Assembly (NCBI GenBank): GCA_019054805.1
Contig: JAHQIY010000001.1
Location: 5,656,501 to 5,720,500 of the forward strand
DNA length: 64,000 nt
Direction of reading: 5' to 3'
Origin: Brachionus manjavacas
Lineage: Eukaryota > Rotifera > Eurotatoria > Ploima > Brachionidae
The first letter of the stretch is position 1. Every line of letters starts with the position of its first letter. Positions 13,140 through 22,657 of the stretch are shown piece after piece. A program made the position numbers and the translations under genes. The notes below the pieces were generated by a model. It saw nothing but the letters and a program-made list of their open reading frames with translations, had not been told where the DNA came from and did no database searches.

Positions 13140-13560
13140 GTTTTAGCATTCAGGTCTCCACCGTCTATTGACCATTATATAATCAATCTGGTTTTAAAAT
13201 CTTTTATATGGTGATCTCCAAGTAGATTCGCATATTTTTTTGCGCTGAAACAGAGCTACGACTATGTAGAGGTAGTTGTTCATGTACAGATCTACTAATC
13301 TTTCTATATTATTATTTCTTTTTCCACTACTGTGAGTATTCATGCATCTTTCAAACCCTTTGTTTAACAACTTTTGCATTCATGCCTCCAATGAATCTCG
13401 TGTAGCTATACTGAGGAAATTTGTCCATTGTTCTTAGAAAACATATTTCTCCTATTCAGTGGCTCTGTTTGTCGCAGCTTAGCATTGTAACAAGTCTTTC
13501 ATTTATTGGTTCCCATTCCATCATTGCTTGTTTATCTAACCTGACCAGGTAAATCGATTT
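13140..13560 (-). mobile_element. RTE-type LINE endonuclease fragment
   Basis: On the minus strand, broken frames carry the end of an APE-type endonuclease: WEPINERLVTMLS (family 'PIN.RI..A'), then NIERLVDLYMNN, ALFQRKKICESTWRSPYKRF and, past a frame change, NQIDYIMVNRRWR. The order and spacing match RTE/BovB-like LINE endonucleases ('ERL.DF....L.I.NT.F......TW.SP......QIDYI...RRW'). No intact reverse transcriptase follows. It is an old, truncated copy with several stops and frameshifts. Confidence 0.7.
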
Positions 13561-13774
13561 TCTCAAATACAGAGCACCTTTAATCCTTATATGTCAATAA
13601 TCGAGGCGACTTGGGCTGACAAAAACACGTAAACTTTTTTCAGAAAAAAAGTTTAAGTCAAGCCATGACTTTGACTTAAATTTTTGTGACTTAGACTAAA
13701 ACTGTGATTTATAAACAAGTCTGGATTTAGGAAACACCGGCGAATACTAGATAATCTTTACTTTATAATTTTGG

Positions 13775-13835
13775 AATCATTTTATAGAAAAAAAAGAGTA
13801 TCGGCCTGTTTTTTGATATTTCTAAAGCCTTTGAT
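13775..13835 (+). mobile_element. LINE reverse-transcriptase fragment, 5' part (split by MULE)
   Basis: The plus strand reads GLFFDISKAFD up to the target site, the reverse-transcriptase motif 'FFDISKAFD.VWH' of CR1/Jockey-like LINEs. The frame is interrupted by the MULE insertion at 13836 and resumes after 21575. Confidence 0.75.
13827..13835 (+). repeat. 9-bp target site duplication, left copy
   Basis: GCCTTTGAT here is repeated exactly at 21567-21575. Nine-base duplications are the mark of Mutator-like elements. Confidence 0.85.
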
Positions 13836-14009
13836 GAGTAAAGGGTAAAGTCAAATAAAAATCTGGGAAACTCATACGAAAAAAAATTTTTTTTGCCCAA
13901 CCGATAAAATCATAAAAAAGACTTTTTTTTCTGGCAAAGTCATACAAAAAATTCTTAAATCTGGTAAAGTCATATAATACTAGGGTAAAGTCAAACAAAA
14001 ATAATTTTG
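13836..14009 (+). repeat. MULE left terminal inverted repeat
   Basis: After the first 17 bases (12 matches) it matches the reverse complement of the right repeat almost base for base, through the stretches CTGGGAAACTCATACG, GCCCAACCGATAAAATC and CTGGTAAAGTCATATAATAC. Confidence 0.88.
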
Positions 14010-14094
14010 TTTTTTTTTAATACAAAATTTATTGATTATTAATTAAATTACGGATAAAAAAGTGACACAGAAATAAACGAATACAAAAATAACT

Positions 14095-14841
14095 TTAATC
14101 TTTTTTTAAACAAAACTTAGCTAAGCTATATCTTCCTACTTTCTTTTTTGATTTATTTACAAATTTTGATTCCAAATTTAAACCTTTGTATTTTTTTTTT
14201 ATCATAACGCAGCCAACCAAAATATGGCTACAGATACCTTTATCCAAATAGGGTGAACAAGAACATTTATTGCATTCAATACAACTACAGTCCTCATTTG
14301 TAATTTCTACATTATCAATATCTCCATTTTTATGTTTATACTTAAAAATACATAAGTCATTTGAACCATCATTTGAATCATTTAACAATTCAAGTTTATT
14401 AGATTTAATTACTCTTTCACAGTCTTTCAACAGCATTTTACCCACTTTGGGAAACCAACAAGGAGCTTTTGAATTCATTGATTCAAATTTAACGCATTTT
14501 TCAAAAATACCCAACACTGGTAACATATTATATTTAACTTCGAATTTGAGCCCGCACACCCGATTAACTTCGAATTTGAGTCTTGAGCCATGAAAGACCA
14601 TGCCCTTCCAGTCGAGCATGGCCTCATTATCTTCTAGGCGGGTGAGCGCCACAAATGCGTGTCCCGGCTCCATCCGGTTGTTCGACACGAGGTGGCATAC
14701 CAATATTTGCGAGAGCCCTTCCTCGCGGGCCCTATCGTTGAGCCGGGTCTTTAACGAGTCCCGGCTATTTACTACACTTGGCATGTTTTTGATAATCAAG
14801 TCATATATCAATTCCATGACTTTTTTTTTTTTAAGTTGCAA
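14095..14841 (-). CDS. MULE transposase C-terminal part with SWIM zinc finger
   Basis: A 248-residue minus-strand frame. Its C-terminal half has CSCIECNKCSCSPYLDKGIC followed by SHI, giving the C-x-C...C-x-H pattern of a SWIM zinc finger, the module that follows the DDE core in MULE transposases. The N-terminal third (14590-14830) is clearly more GC-rich and not recognised; it does not look like a DDE domain. A tandem duplication of about 36 bp at 14533-14585 repeats the residues KFEV. The visible start is inside a lysine-rich stretch and may not be the true one. Taken with 20527-21012 it represents the tail end of a transposase whose middle is missing. Confidence 0.6.
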   Translation of the reverse strand: MQLKKKKVMELIYDLIIKNMPSVVNSRDSLKTRLNDRAREEGLSQILVCHLVSNNRMEPGHAFVALTRLEDNEAMLDWKGMVFHGSRLKFEVNRVCGLKFEVKYNMLPVLGIFEKCVKFESMNSKAPCWFPKVGKMLLKDCERVIKSNKLELLNDSNDGSNDLCIFKYKHKNGDIDNVEITNEDCSCIECNKCSCSPYLDKGICSHILVGCVMIKKKYKGLNLESKFVNKSKKKVGRYSLAKFCLKKD

Positions 14842-15184
14842 AAAATAAAGTAAACAAGTAGTGTTTGTAACTTTAATTGTTAAAAAGAGAAAAGAAAGTT
14901 TCTAGCTTGACTCGTGCTTCTTGCACAACTAAACACTCCTGGAATAGTGTAAATAATTTGTCTTGTTTCATTTGACTTAACTGTATTTTAACTGTCTAAA
15001 CTGTGAGATGTGTTTAACTGTCTAAAAAAAAACTGTCTTAAAAAAAAATCAACAACTTCAAAACTTGCAATTTCTGGACTAAATCCAAAAAATAAATATT
15101 TGGACTTCCATTAAACGAAACAAATAAAAATAAAAAAAATAAAATAGAAAAAATAGTTTGTGTAAAAAAGGGTTAAATAGAGTT

Positions 15185-18100
15185 CTAGATTCTGGTGGTT
15201 AACTTGCCGTTAGACCCTTGCTCTTTTGTAAGCTTTTCCCCTTTTTTGTGTATCCGCTTGTGTGAGCCTAATGCTCCAGCTGTGCTCGTTACGAAATCAC
15301 ACTCATCGCACCTATAGTTTTCTTTCACTGCTCCTACTGGTCCTGTCGTTTTCTCTGGTGTACCGTACATGGTTTTTTCTAAGATCTCTTCTTCATTGTG
15401 TGGACCTTCTGGATTACTTTCACCTTCCGAATTTTCCTGCGCAAGTGTTTCCAACTGTGGAATAATCATCGTTTCATTCTCAGGTGGATTTTCTTCATTG
15501 TTACTGTTCGCTTGGGTGTTTTGGTTTCTATTTTTCGTAGCTCCATTTTCGATTTCAAAAACCTCTGACCTAGTCTCTTCTCTTCCGGCTTGTTCGCTTG
15601 CTGGTTTCACTTGATTCTTTTTTTTCCTGTAAATGGCAATGGTTTTCTTGTTTTCTCTCCATTCGCTACCTGAATCTGAACTGATACTTTCCATCACTTT
15701 AGCGTGATCTCTTGACACGTAACGTGTCATCCGATTATAGTGCACAATTTTCTTTTTGTCTGTTTTCACGTCACGGACCTCGAAATTGACGTCACTCAAG
15801 ATACTCGTAACCTCAAACAGGCCCAGAAATTTAGGAACGAAACTTCTGACCTGTCCTACTTTTTGCCTATTGTTCGACAACATTACTAGATCGCCTACTT
15901 TAAACACTTGGCTGTTCTTCACCGCTTTATCGTATTGCTTCTTCTGCTTTTGTTGTGCCTGTTCGATATTTTCTGAAGCTTTTTTCTGGATTTCTTCGCG
16001 CGACGCTCCTGGCTCACTAGTTTCAATTTGCAATTTTCTGTGGCACTTGCTCATCAGTGTTGTTCCAAAACTTATCTGATTTGGGCTATAACTTGTTGAC
16101 TCGTGTGTAGCGTTATTATATGCAAACGTAACCTGGCCTAATGTTTCGTCCCAGTCGTCGTGACTATCCGCCACGTATGAGCTCAACATTTGTTTAATTG
16201 TTTTAATGGTGCATTCCGCCAAACCATTACACTGCGGGTGATATGCCGTAGTGCGTATTTTCTTGATTCCCTGTTCTCTGCAAAACTCGTCGAATTCTCT
16301 TGCTTCAAAATTCCGGCCTTGGTCGCTCAAAATCGCGAATGGCACCCCAAAAATTTCCACCGCTCTTCTTTTCACAAAACTAATGGTCTTGTCTGCTGTC
16401 GTCCTCTGAGTCTCACCTGTGATGCAATACTTTGAAACATAATCAACTAGTAGAAAAAAATGTGTGTTTCCATTTTTCGTTAATTTCAACGGTCCCGCTA
16501 TGTCTATTCCCACTAGATCCCACGGAAATTGTACCTTAATTGTAATTAATGGGCTCCTGTTCTGTACATTCTTTGGTTTAGTCAACTGGCATTTTTCGCA
16601 ACTCTTGCAATAGTCATAAATTTCGGACTTCATCTGAGGCCAATAGTAACGACGGGAAATGGTTTTGTAGGTTTTTTCGTAACTAAGATGCCCTGCTGAA
16701 ATCTCGTCATGGTATAACTGGCAAACCAACTTGCGTAGTTGTTTGGGAACTACGATGGAATTTTCTCCTTGAAAGTTCTTTAATTTTAAAACATCATTTT
16801 CTATAAATAAAAATTCCTTATTATTGTTCCAGTATGCTGAATTGTCTAAGTCTAAAAACTCTTTTGTATCGCCTGTTTTTACTCCTAACCTAACCACTGC
16901 GATTTCCCGGTCCTTGCCCTGTTCTTCTTCCCAGTCTACTTTCACATCCGTTTCCAGTTTGTTCACACACACCTGAGGTGGTCTCGATAACAAATCCGCT
17001 GTCTGATTTAAAGCTCCTGGATGATATACTATCTTGTAATTCAGTTCTTCCAATTTTAGCAATAACCTATAAAGACGTCCATTGGGCTCTTTGGCTTTTT
17101 CCAGTGTGCTTAAAGGCTTATGGTCTGTGAAAAACTGAATCGGCCTCCCAAAAATATACGCATGGTAAACCTTGGACGCGTACACAATCGCTAACATTTC
17201 CTTTTCCGATGTTGAATAGTTCCTCTCGTGCTTGTTTAACAACCGGATTGTATACGCAATTGGGTGAAAAATACTTTCAATCCGCTGTCCTAACACAGCG
17301 CCCAGTGCTAAATCCGATGCGTCAGTATAAATTTCGAACTCGCCTTTGAAATTTGGGTAAATCAAGATTGGTGCTTGAACAAGTAATTTTTTTAGCTCCT
17401 CATACGCTTTCTGGCATTCTTCTGACCAAATGAACGTAGACTTCGGCTTTATAAGCGCATATAAATTGGCAGCTACGTCACTGAACGAAGGAATGAACCT
17501 TCTGTAATACGAGATCATTCCCAAGAACCGTTTAACTTCGTCCTTGTTAGTTGGTGCTTTCATTTCCACAATAGCTCTAATTTTGCCGTAGTCTGGCCTT
17601 AGTCCTCGCTTGGTAATCTGGTAACCTAAGTAATTTACTGTATCCATGAACAGTTTGCACTTGCTCGGCTTGAGCTTCAGATTGGCTCCAATGAATCTTT
17701 TTAACACTTCCTCTAATCTGGCTACATGCGTTTCGAAGTCTTTTGCAAACACAATGATGTCGTCAATGTATACGAGACAATATTTCCAGCTTAGGCCTTG
17801 TAGTAGGTTGTCCATGGCCCGTTGGAACGTCGGGGGGGCATTGGTCAACCCAAACGGCATCACTCGGAACTGGTACAAGCGGTTATTGGCCGTAAATGCC
17901 GTCTTCTCTTTGTCCTTTTCTTCCAATGGGATCTGCCAATATCCCGCTTCTAGATCCAACGTCGTAAAATACACCGAACCACCTAGCATATCCACCGTCT
18001 CGTCAATCCTCGGTAGAGGGTACGAGTCTTTTACGGTCACTTGATTCAACTTCCTAAAATCAATGCAAAAACGATATTCCTGCTTACCATCACCTTGAAC

Positions 18101-20083
18101 CTTTTTCTTGACCAAAATTATCGGGCTTGACCACGGGCTTTTACTTTCCTCGATAATTTTGTTATCTCGCATTGACTTTATCTGTCTCCCAATCTCCTCT
18201 TGTGCTGCTTGCGGCATCCTGTATTGCTTCTGTTTAATTGGTTTCGCACCGTTCGTGTCGATACCATGTTTCGCAACATGCGTTGTCCCCACGTCATACT
18301 CTGTCCATTTGAACGCTTTCTTGTACTTTGTAATCAACTCTTTTACCGATTTCTGCTGTTGATTCGTTAACTCTGGATTTATTTGGATAGTATCCCATTT
18401 AATATCCCCATCCTCATTTAAACTCTCTACTTCGGATTCTTCGTCTATCTCAACCTCTTCCCATACACCAACCTCTGCGCCTTCTTCCAACATAATGTCC
18501 CTTTCCGTAATGTTCATGACACTTACCCTAAGTCTTCCCTCACTGGAGACATTTCCTACACTTCTTGCCCAGATAACTTCCTGGTTTAAATTGTTCGATT
18601 TTTCCGGTCTCGGTTCGAACAATACTATTTTGTCTTTGGTCTTTACCTGGATTTCAACTAACATTTCTGTCTTAGATCTAACAATCACGGAACTTCTCAC
18701 TGTTCCCAAATTCTTATTTGTGGTATCATTTTCGCTCGTCACTGGTTCTTCACATAAACAATTTATCTGGTGTCGAATCTGGTTATCACTTAAACTGACG
18801 ATCTCTTTTTCGTAGTCAAAAATCGCCTTGAAACGCTTCAAAAAATCGACCCCTAAAATTGCTCTTTCTGTTATGGTTGTAAAAATAAATTCATGATCTG
18901 CACTCCAACTGTTAATTCGCATTCTCACCGTTCCTCTTGCACACGCTACTGCCTGGCAATTTAGAGCTGACTTGATGTTTACTTCCACGCGCTCTAGACC
19001 CAGGTCATTAAACTCAGACTGTCCTGAGATTACCTTGTTTACTTTTTCTGCAAGCTCTTTTGGCAACTTGCTTATATTAATAAATGATGCTGTTGCTCCA
19101 CTATCTAGTAACATTGGAACAGTAAATACGCAGTTACCAACACTTACCATTGATTCCAGTCTGGTAAGTTTGGTTGCACGTGCTAGTACTAAGTTGAAAG
19201 ATTCACATTGCACGGTGTTAGCGACTACTTCTGACTCATCTTCCACTTCAGCTTCGATAGTAAAAGCAGATGTCTTCGGCCTGTTCTGGTTATAATTCTG
19301 TTTGTTATTGTACACACTCTGGTTTTGATTTTGATGCATCCTGTGTTGATAATTTTGACTTTGCATTTGGTAATTTGGCGTCTGCTGTTGGTGTTTTCTC
19401 TCGTACCATGTGTCTTTAGACTCACCCTTCTTATCCGCGTCAAACATACGTCTCCTACACATTGCCCACTTGTGACCTGGTTTGTTGCAATAATTACAAT
19501 TCCCAACAAACCTTCTGTTCTCGTACTGAGGCTTAGGAACCGCTTTATTGATCTCTATTACTTGTTTAAACTGTCCTGGCAAAACTGTCTTATAGTCGAC
19601 TTGATTTTCAAAAATTACTATTAATTCTGACCATTTCTTGTCTGCTATCAGTTTTAGGAAAGTTTTCGTCGTTTCCGGCACACTTGACACTAGTCTCGCC
19701 TTTAACAATTTCGACTTCACAGTCACATCCAAACCTGGTAGACCCTTGTCTACTAGTTTTTCTAAATCTCTTGCAAAACTTGCCAATGACTCGCCTGGAT
19801 TAAGGATTCTACTGTAAAACAGGTTAAGGTAGTATTCGGTTGGTCTGAAACAGGTTTCCTTCAGTTTATCGAATATTTTCCTAATGTCTTTTCGTACAGC
19901 TTCTTCCATTCCATTAAATACTCTTAGTGCTTTACCTGACAAGCAATATGCTATCACTGCTGCTTGCTGAATACTGTCCCAACCATACATGGCTGAATCA
20001 TATCCGAAAGCTTTATAAAACTCGTCATAGTCCACGTTTTCACCGTCGTAGTTCAAATTACTTCCCATACCTCGCTTTGCCAT
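15185..20083 (-). mobile_element. Ty3/gypsy-type Gag-Pol polyprotein, single long frame
   Basis: Retroelement of the LTR class inside the MULE. One 1632-residue frame looks whole. Parts in order: Gag-like region, CCHC zinc knuckle (about 196-209, CNYCNKPGHKWAMC), aspartic protease (LLDSGA, about 325), reverse transcriptase (about 620-800, YIDDIIVF at 772-779), RNase H (TDASDLALGAVLG, about 920), integrase HHCC finger (about 1125-1166) and catalytic core (about 1190-1300), then a basic tail ending in one C2H2 zinc finger (YRCDECDFVTSTAGALGSHK). The gag-pol order with integrase last marks Ty3/gypsy. GC content is far above the surroundings. No pair of LTRs was recognised on either side. Probably young. 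Confidence 0.85.
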
Positions 20084-20446
20084 TTTCGTATAAGCTTAAC
20101 ACCACTAAAATAATTTTATAAAAAATTTTTCTGTCTATTTTTTTTTCACTATTTATTTGGCTTCACTTTGATTAAATCCTTGTTTAAGTGTTTGGCTTCG
20201 TGTACACCAACGCTATTGACTCGTGCTATTTTATTTTCAAGCTTACTGTATTTTCTAAACCGACAACCACGCAACGCAACAAAACTTTTCTATTGTTTTC
20301 TTCTGACACGAGAACTTTCTATTCTTTCTCTTCTCTCTTTTTTTTTTTTTATTGATTTGATAAGAATTAGACGCACGCTCCTTGTACAAATTCTAACTGG
20401 CTTAACAATCTCCTAATTCTGGTTGGCTTACACTTCAAAAGCTCAA

Positions 20447-20458
20447 CCGCTATCACCA
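20447..20458 (-). promoter_or_regulatory. Candidate tRNA primer-binding site of the gypsy-type element
   Basis: Minus strand reads TGGTGATAGCGG upstream of the Gag-Pol start, preceded by ...AGTTACAT; a TGG-initial stretch after an ...ACA end is what a primer-binding site after a 5' LTR looks like. No matching LTR copy was found downstream, so this remains tentative. Confidence 0.25.
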
Positions 20459-20526
20459 ATGTAACTGTGAGGGGGGGGTTAATTAATAAAACAATTTTAT
20501 ATTTTTATTTTTATGACTAACTTTAT

Positions 20527-21012
20527 TTAATATAATTTTGCTTTATATAGTCTTGGTAGCGTCTTGGGGGGGGGGGGGGCTAGAGGGTCACATTTCTCTA
20601 AAGTTGGAATATTTGTTAATGAATATAATTTTTGATTTAATGTCAATTCAATGTGAATTTTTTTTGGTTTGGTGATATTTTCTTCGAAAATTATTTTTTC
20701 AATTACATCTTTGGAATTTATCCCAACGCCTCTGTAATCATTGTCATCGTTTTCATCTAAGCTTTCAATTGGTTTTCGATTATGATCATTGAGTTCGTAT
20801 ACCTGAAAAAAAATTTTTGTTTGGCAATTTTCAATTTTTATTTGAAAATCACACTCTTTGCATAATTTTGATGTACATTTTCTGTATATTCTAACCATTT
20901 TACAGGCTTTACAAATACTACAACTAAGTATTTGCCTGCTTGCCATTCTGGTACTTTTCAAAGGCATAAAGTAATCATTATAAACATTTTGATTTTCACA
21001 AGTTTGAATCAA
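20527..21012 (-). CDS. MULE transposase N-terminal part (FLYWCH-like zinc finger), truncated
   Basis: Minus-strand frame of 161 residues. SCSICKACKMVRIYRKCTSK followed by LCKEC, then VYELNDHNR, resemble the zinc-binding FLYWCH-like module (Cys pairs then 'H-N-H') at the start of MULE transposases. The next segment YRGVGINSKDVIEKI, KPKKIHIEL and NIPTLEK matches the 'RG.....K..I......KP..I...L....NIPT' linker that precedes the DDE core. Then the homology stops: the frame runs into a proline stretch encoded by a run of 14 G and ends. The ORF opens with TTG, so the true start is uncertain. Confidence 0.55.
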   Translation of the reverse strand: MIQTCENQNVYNDYFMPLKSTRMASRQILSCSICKACKMVRIYRKCTSKLCKECDFQIKIENCQTKIFFQVYELNDHNRKPIESLDENDDNDYRGVGINSKDVIEKIIFEENITKPKKIHIELTLNQKLYSLTNIPTLEKCDPLAPPPPKTLPRLYKAKLY

Positions 21013-21374
21013 TTTTCATTTTAATATTTTTGGCATTTTGAAAAAATCTATAATTTTTTTTAAAATTTTTCAGTCGTTTTTATAGTTAGTTTTTAAATTA
21101 TACTTAAAACTTATTTCAAAATCGATGACTTGTTCAAAAAATCTATTCACTAAGTATTTTTCTTTTTCAAAGTAAGAAAGAGGGTGGGGAGATTTAAAAT
21201 GATGCAATAATAAAATCTTTTTAAAGAAAAAAAAACAAATTAAAAAAGAGACTTTCTTTTGTTCAAAATTTTTTTCCAAACAATTTTGCAAGCTTATTTT
21301 GTAGTAAACTTGAATAATAAATTTGAAAAATTTAAATTAAACGCTTGCAAAATTCTTAAAAAATTTGAAAAAAA

Positions 21375-21566
21375 AATTATTTTTGTTTGACTTTACCCTA
21401 GTATTATATGACTTTACCAGATTTAAGAATTTTTTGTATGACTTTGCCAGAAAAAAAAGTCTTTTTTATGATTTTATCGGTTGGGCAAAAAAAATTTTTT
21501 TTCGTATGAGTTTCCCAGATTTTTATTTGACTTTCTCAGATTTTTATTTGACTTTAAACCTCACCC
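21375..21566 (-). repeat. MULE right terminal inverted repeat
   Basis: Reverse complement of the left repeat, plus one extra internal unit (AAAGTCAAATAAAAATCTGA). Followed at 21567-21575 by the second GCCTTTGAT. Confidence 0.88.
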
Positions 21567-22020
21567 GCCTTTGATAGGGTTCGGCATGAAGGTTTATGAA
21601 TAACCACCTGAGCGAAGAATATCAACTAATAGCATGTGTTCCTCAAGGCTCAAAAATTAGTCCTCTTTTATTTATGTATTAATGACATCCCCAAAAGAAA
21701 CAAAACAAATAATGAATACTCTCTAGAATAATGAATTTTAGACTATTCTTTTCCTTGCTTGAATTGATTTCCAGATAATAATATCAAAAAACTACAAGCA
21801 ATTCAGAATACAGCAGTCAGATCTATTCTTAAGTTAAAATATGTACTCCCTCCAACAATGTACATCAAGATGTTTTTAACAAACTTAAATTACATAAAAA
21901 GCTTCGAATCGGCTTTTTTTTTAATTTTATTTTATTAACTCTATTTTTATTTTTTTTTAAGTTTATTCTGAAGAAGATCTAGCTCGGTACAGAAAACAAA
22001 TAAATAAAAAAATAATAATC
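21567..22020 (+). mobile_element. LINE reverse transcriptase 3' part and 3' tail
   Basis: Continues the LINE frame after the MULE: FDRVRHEGL, then ACVPQGSKISPLLFMY (motif 'GVPQGS.LSPLLF') and NDIPKR, then a C-terminal piece KLQAIQNTAVRSILKLKYVL ('LQ.IQN.A.R.IL'). The region between is heavily deleted and there are stops. It ends in an untranslated tail with GAAGATCTAGCTCGGTACAG then (AAATA) repeats; the same tail recurs in reverse at 45895-45960, so it marks a LINE family. Confidence 0.75.
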
Positions 22021-22657
22021 CTTAGTTTTTGTTAAAATATTTGGGCAGATCCACTTCATTTAAATTTTCAGGCTATCTGGGATAACTTAGTATATTAAAC
22101 ATTTTTTAAATAACATAAAATTTCAGTAAATGGTAACATCTTTTTTTGGAATATTTTAATAAACTTTTTTGATAACAAAAATTGTTGATAACAATTTAGC
22201 TAACAGACTGTTAACATAACCAGTTTGGTACCTAAAGATAAAATATTGTGCTACCATGTGTTAACACTATCGATTAGACCCTATTTTTTATATTGATGAA
22301 AAACTTACTTTGAAGTGTTTTGTGAGTAAGACTATGTCAAAAGAAATGGATTCTAGAGATGTGAAAAGTTATTCTTAGTTTAAACATTGGTCTAATACGA
22401 TTAATTTGGAGGGTATTATTGTAATTTTTGGTTCCAGTGTTTAAAGTTAGTGTTAAATTGAGAAAAACAATACGTTTTGTATAGGAAAGATTTGAATTTA
22501 GAAGAGAGAATACTGAAATTATGTATTTAATATGACATTCCAAAAAAACTTGAAATTTTCAAAATATCATTATGACCAATTTATCTTAACAGGTTTATTT
22601 TTAAAAAAAAATTTTTCGAAAAATTATCTCTTTTATTTTTTTATTAAAAACAATAAT
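22021..22657. other. Intergenic; 3' flank of GUF1
   Basis: Around 22310-22440 lies a stretch related to 56550-56750 (shared GAAGT(A/G)TTTTG(A/T)GAGTAAG and, later, TTTGGAGGG(T/C)ATTA), so it is a dispersed repeat of unknown type. Minus-strand AATAAA signals just left of 22658 could serve GUF1. Confidence 0.4.

Larger units (their letters stand above)
13836..21566 (-). mobile_element. Composite Mutator-like (MULE) DNA transposon, 7.7 kb
   Basis: Bounded by long terminal inverted repeats (13836-14009 and about 21375-21566) that are almost identical, and by a perfect 9-bp direct duplication GCCTTTGAT. Each repeat contains about five variants of a short motif 'GG(T/C)AAAGTCATA/CAAATA', probable transposase binding sites; the right one has one extra unit of about 21 bp. 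Inside, on the minus strand, an N-terminal zinc-finger piece of a MULE transposase (20527-21012) and a C-terminal SWIM zinc-finger piece (14095-14841) flank a Ty3/gypsy-type Gag-Pol frame; the DDE catalytic core expected between them is absent. The element splits an old LINE frame. Repeat identity and the intact duplication suggest recent movement, probably with transposase supplied elsewhere. Confidence 0.82.

Noticed and set aside
15262-20121. Several plus-strand ORFs of 64-132 codons opposite the Gag-Pol frame
   Set aside because: They are shadows of the long minus-strand frame; no domain or start context supports them.
14849-20526. LTR pair around the Gag-Pol frame
   Set aside because: Compared both flanks by eye; only short shared words such as TTGACTCGTGCT were found, not enough for an LTR.
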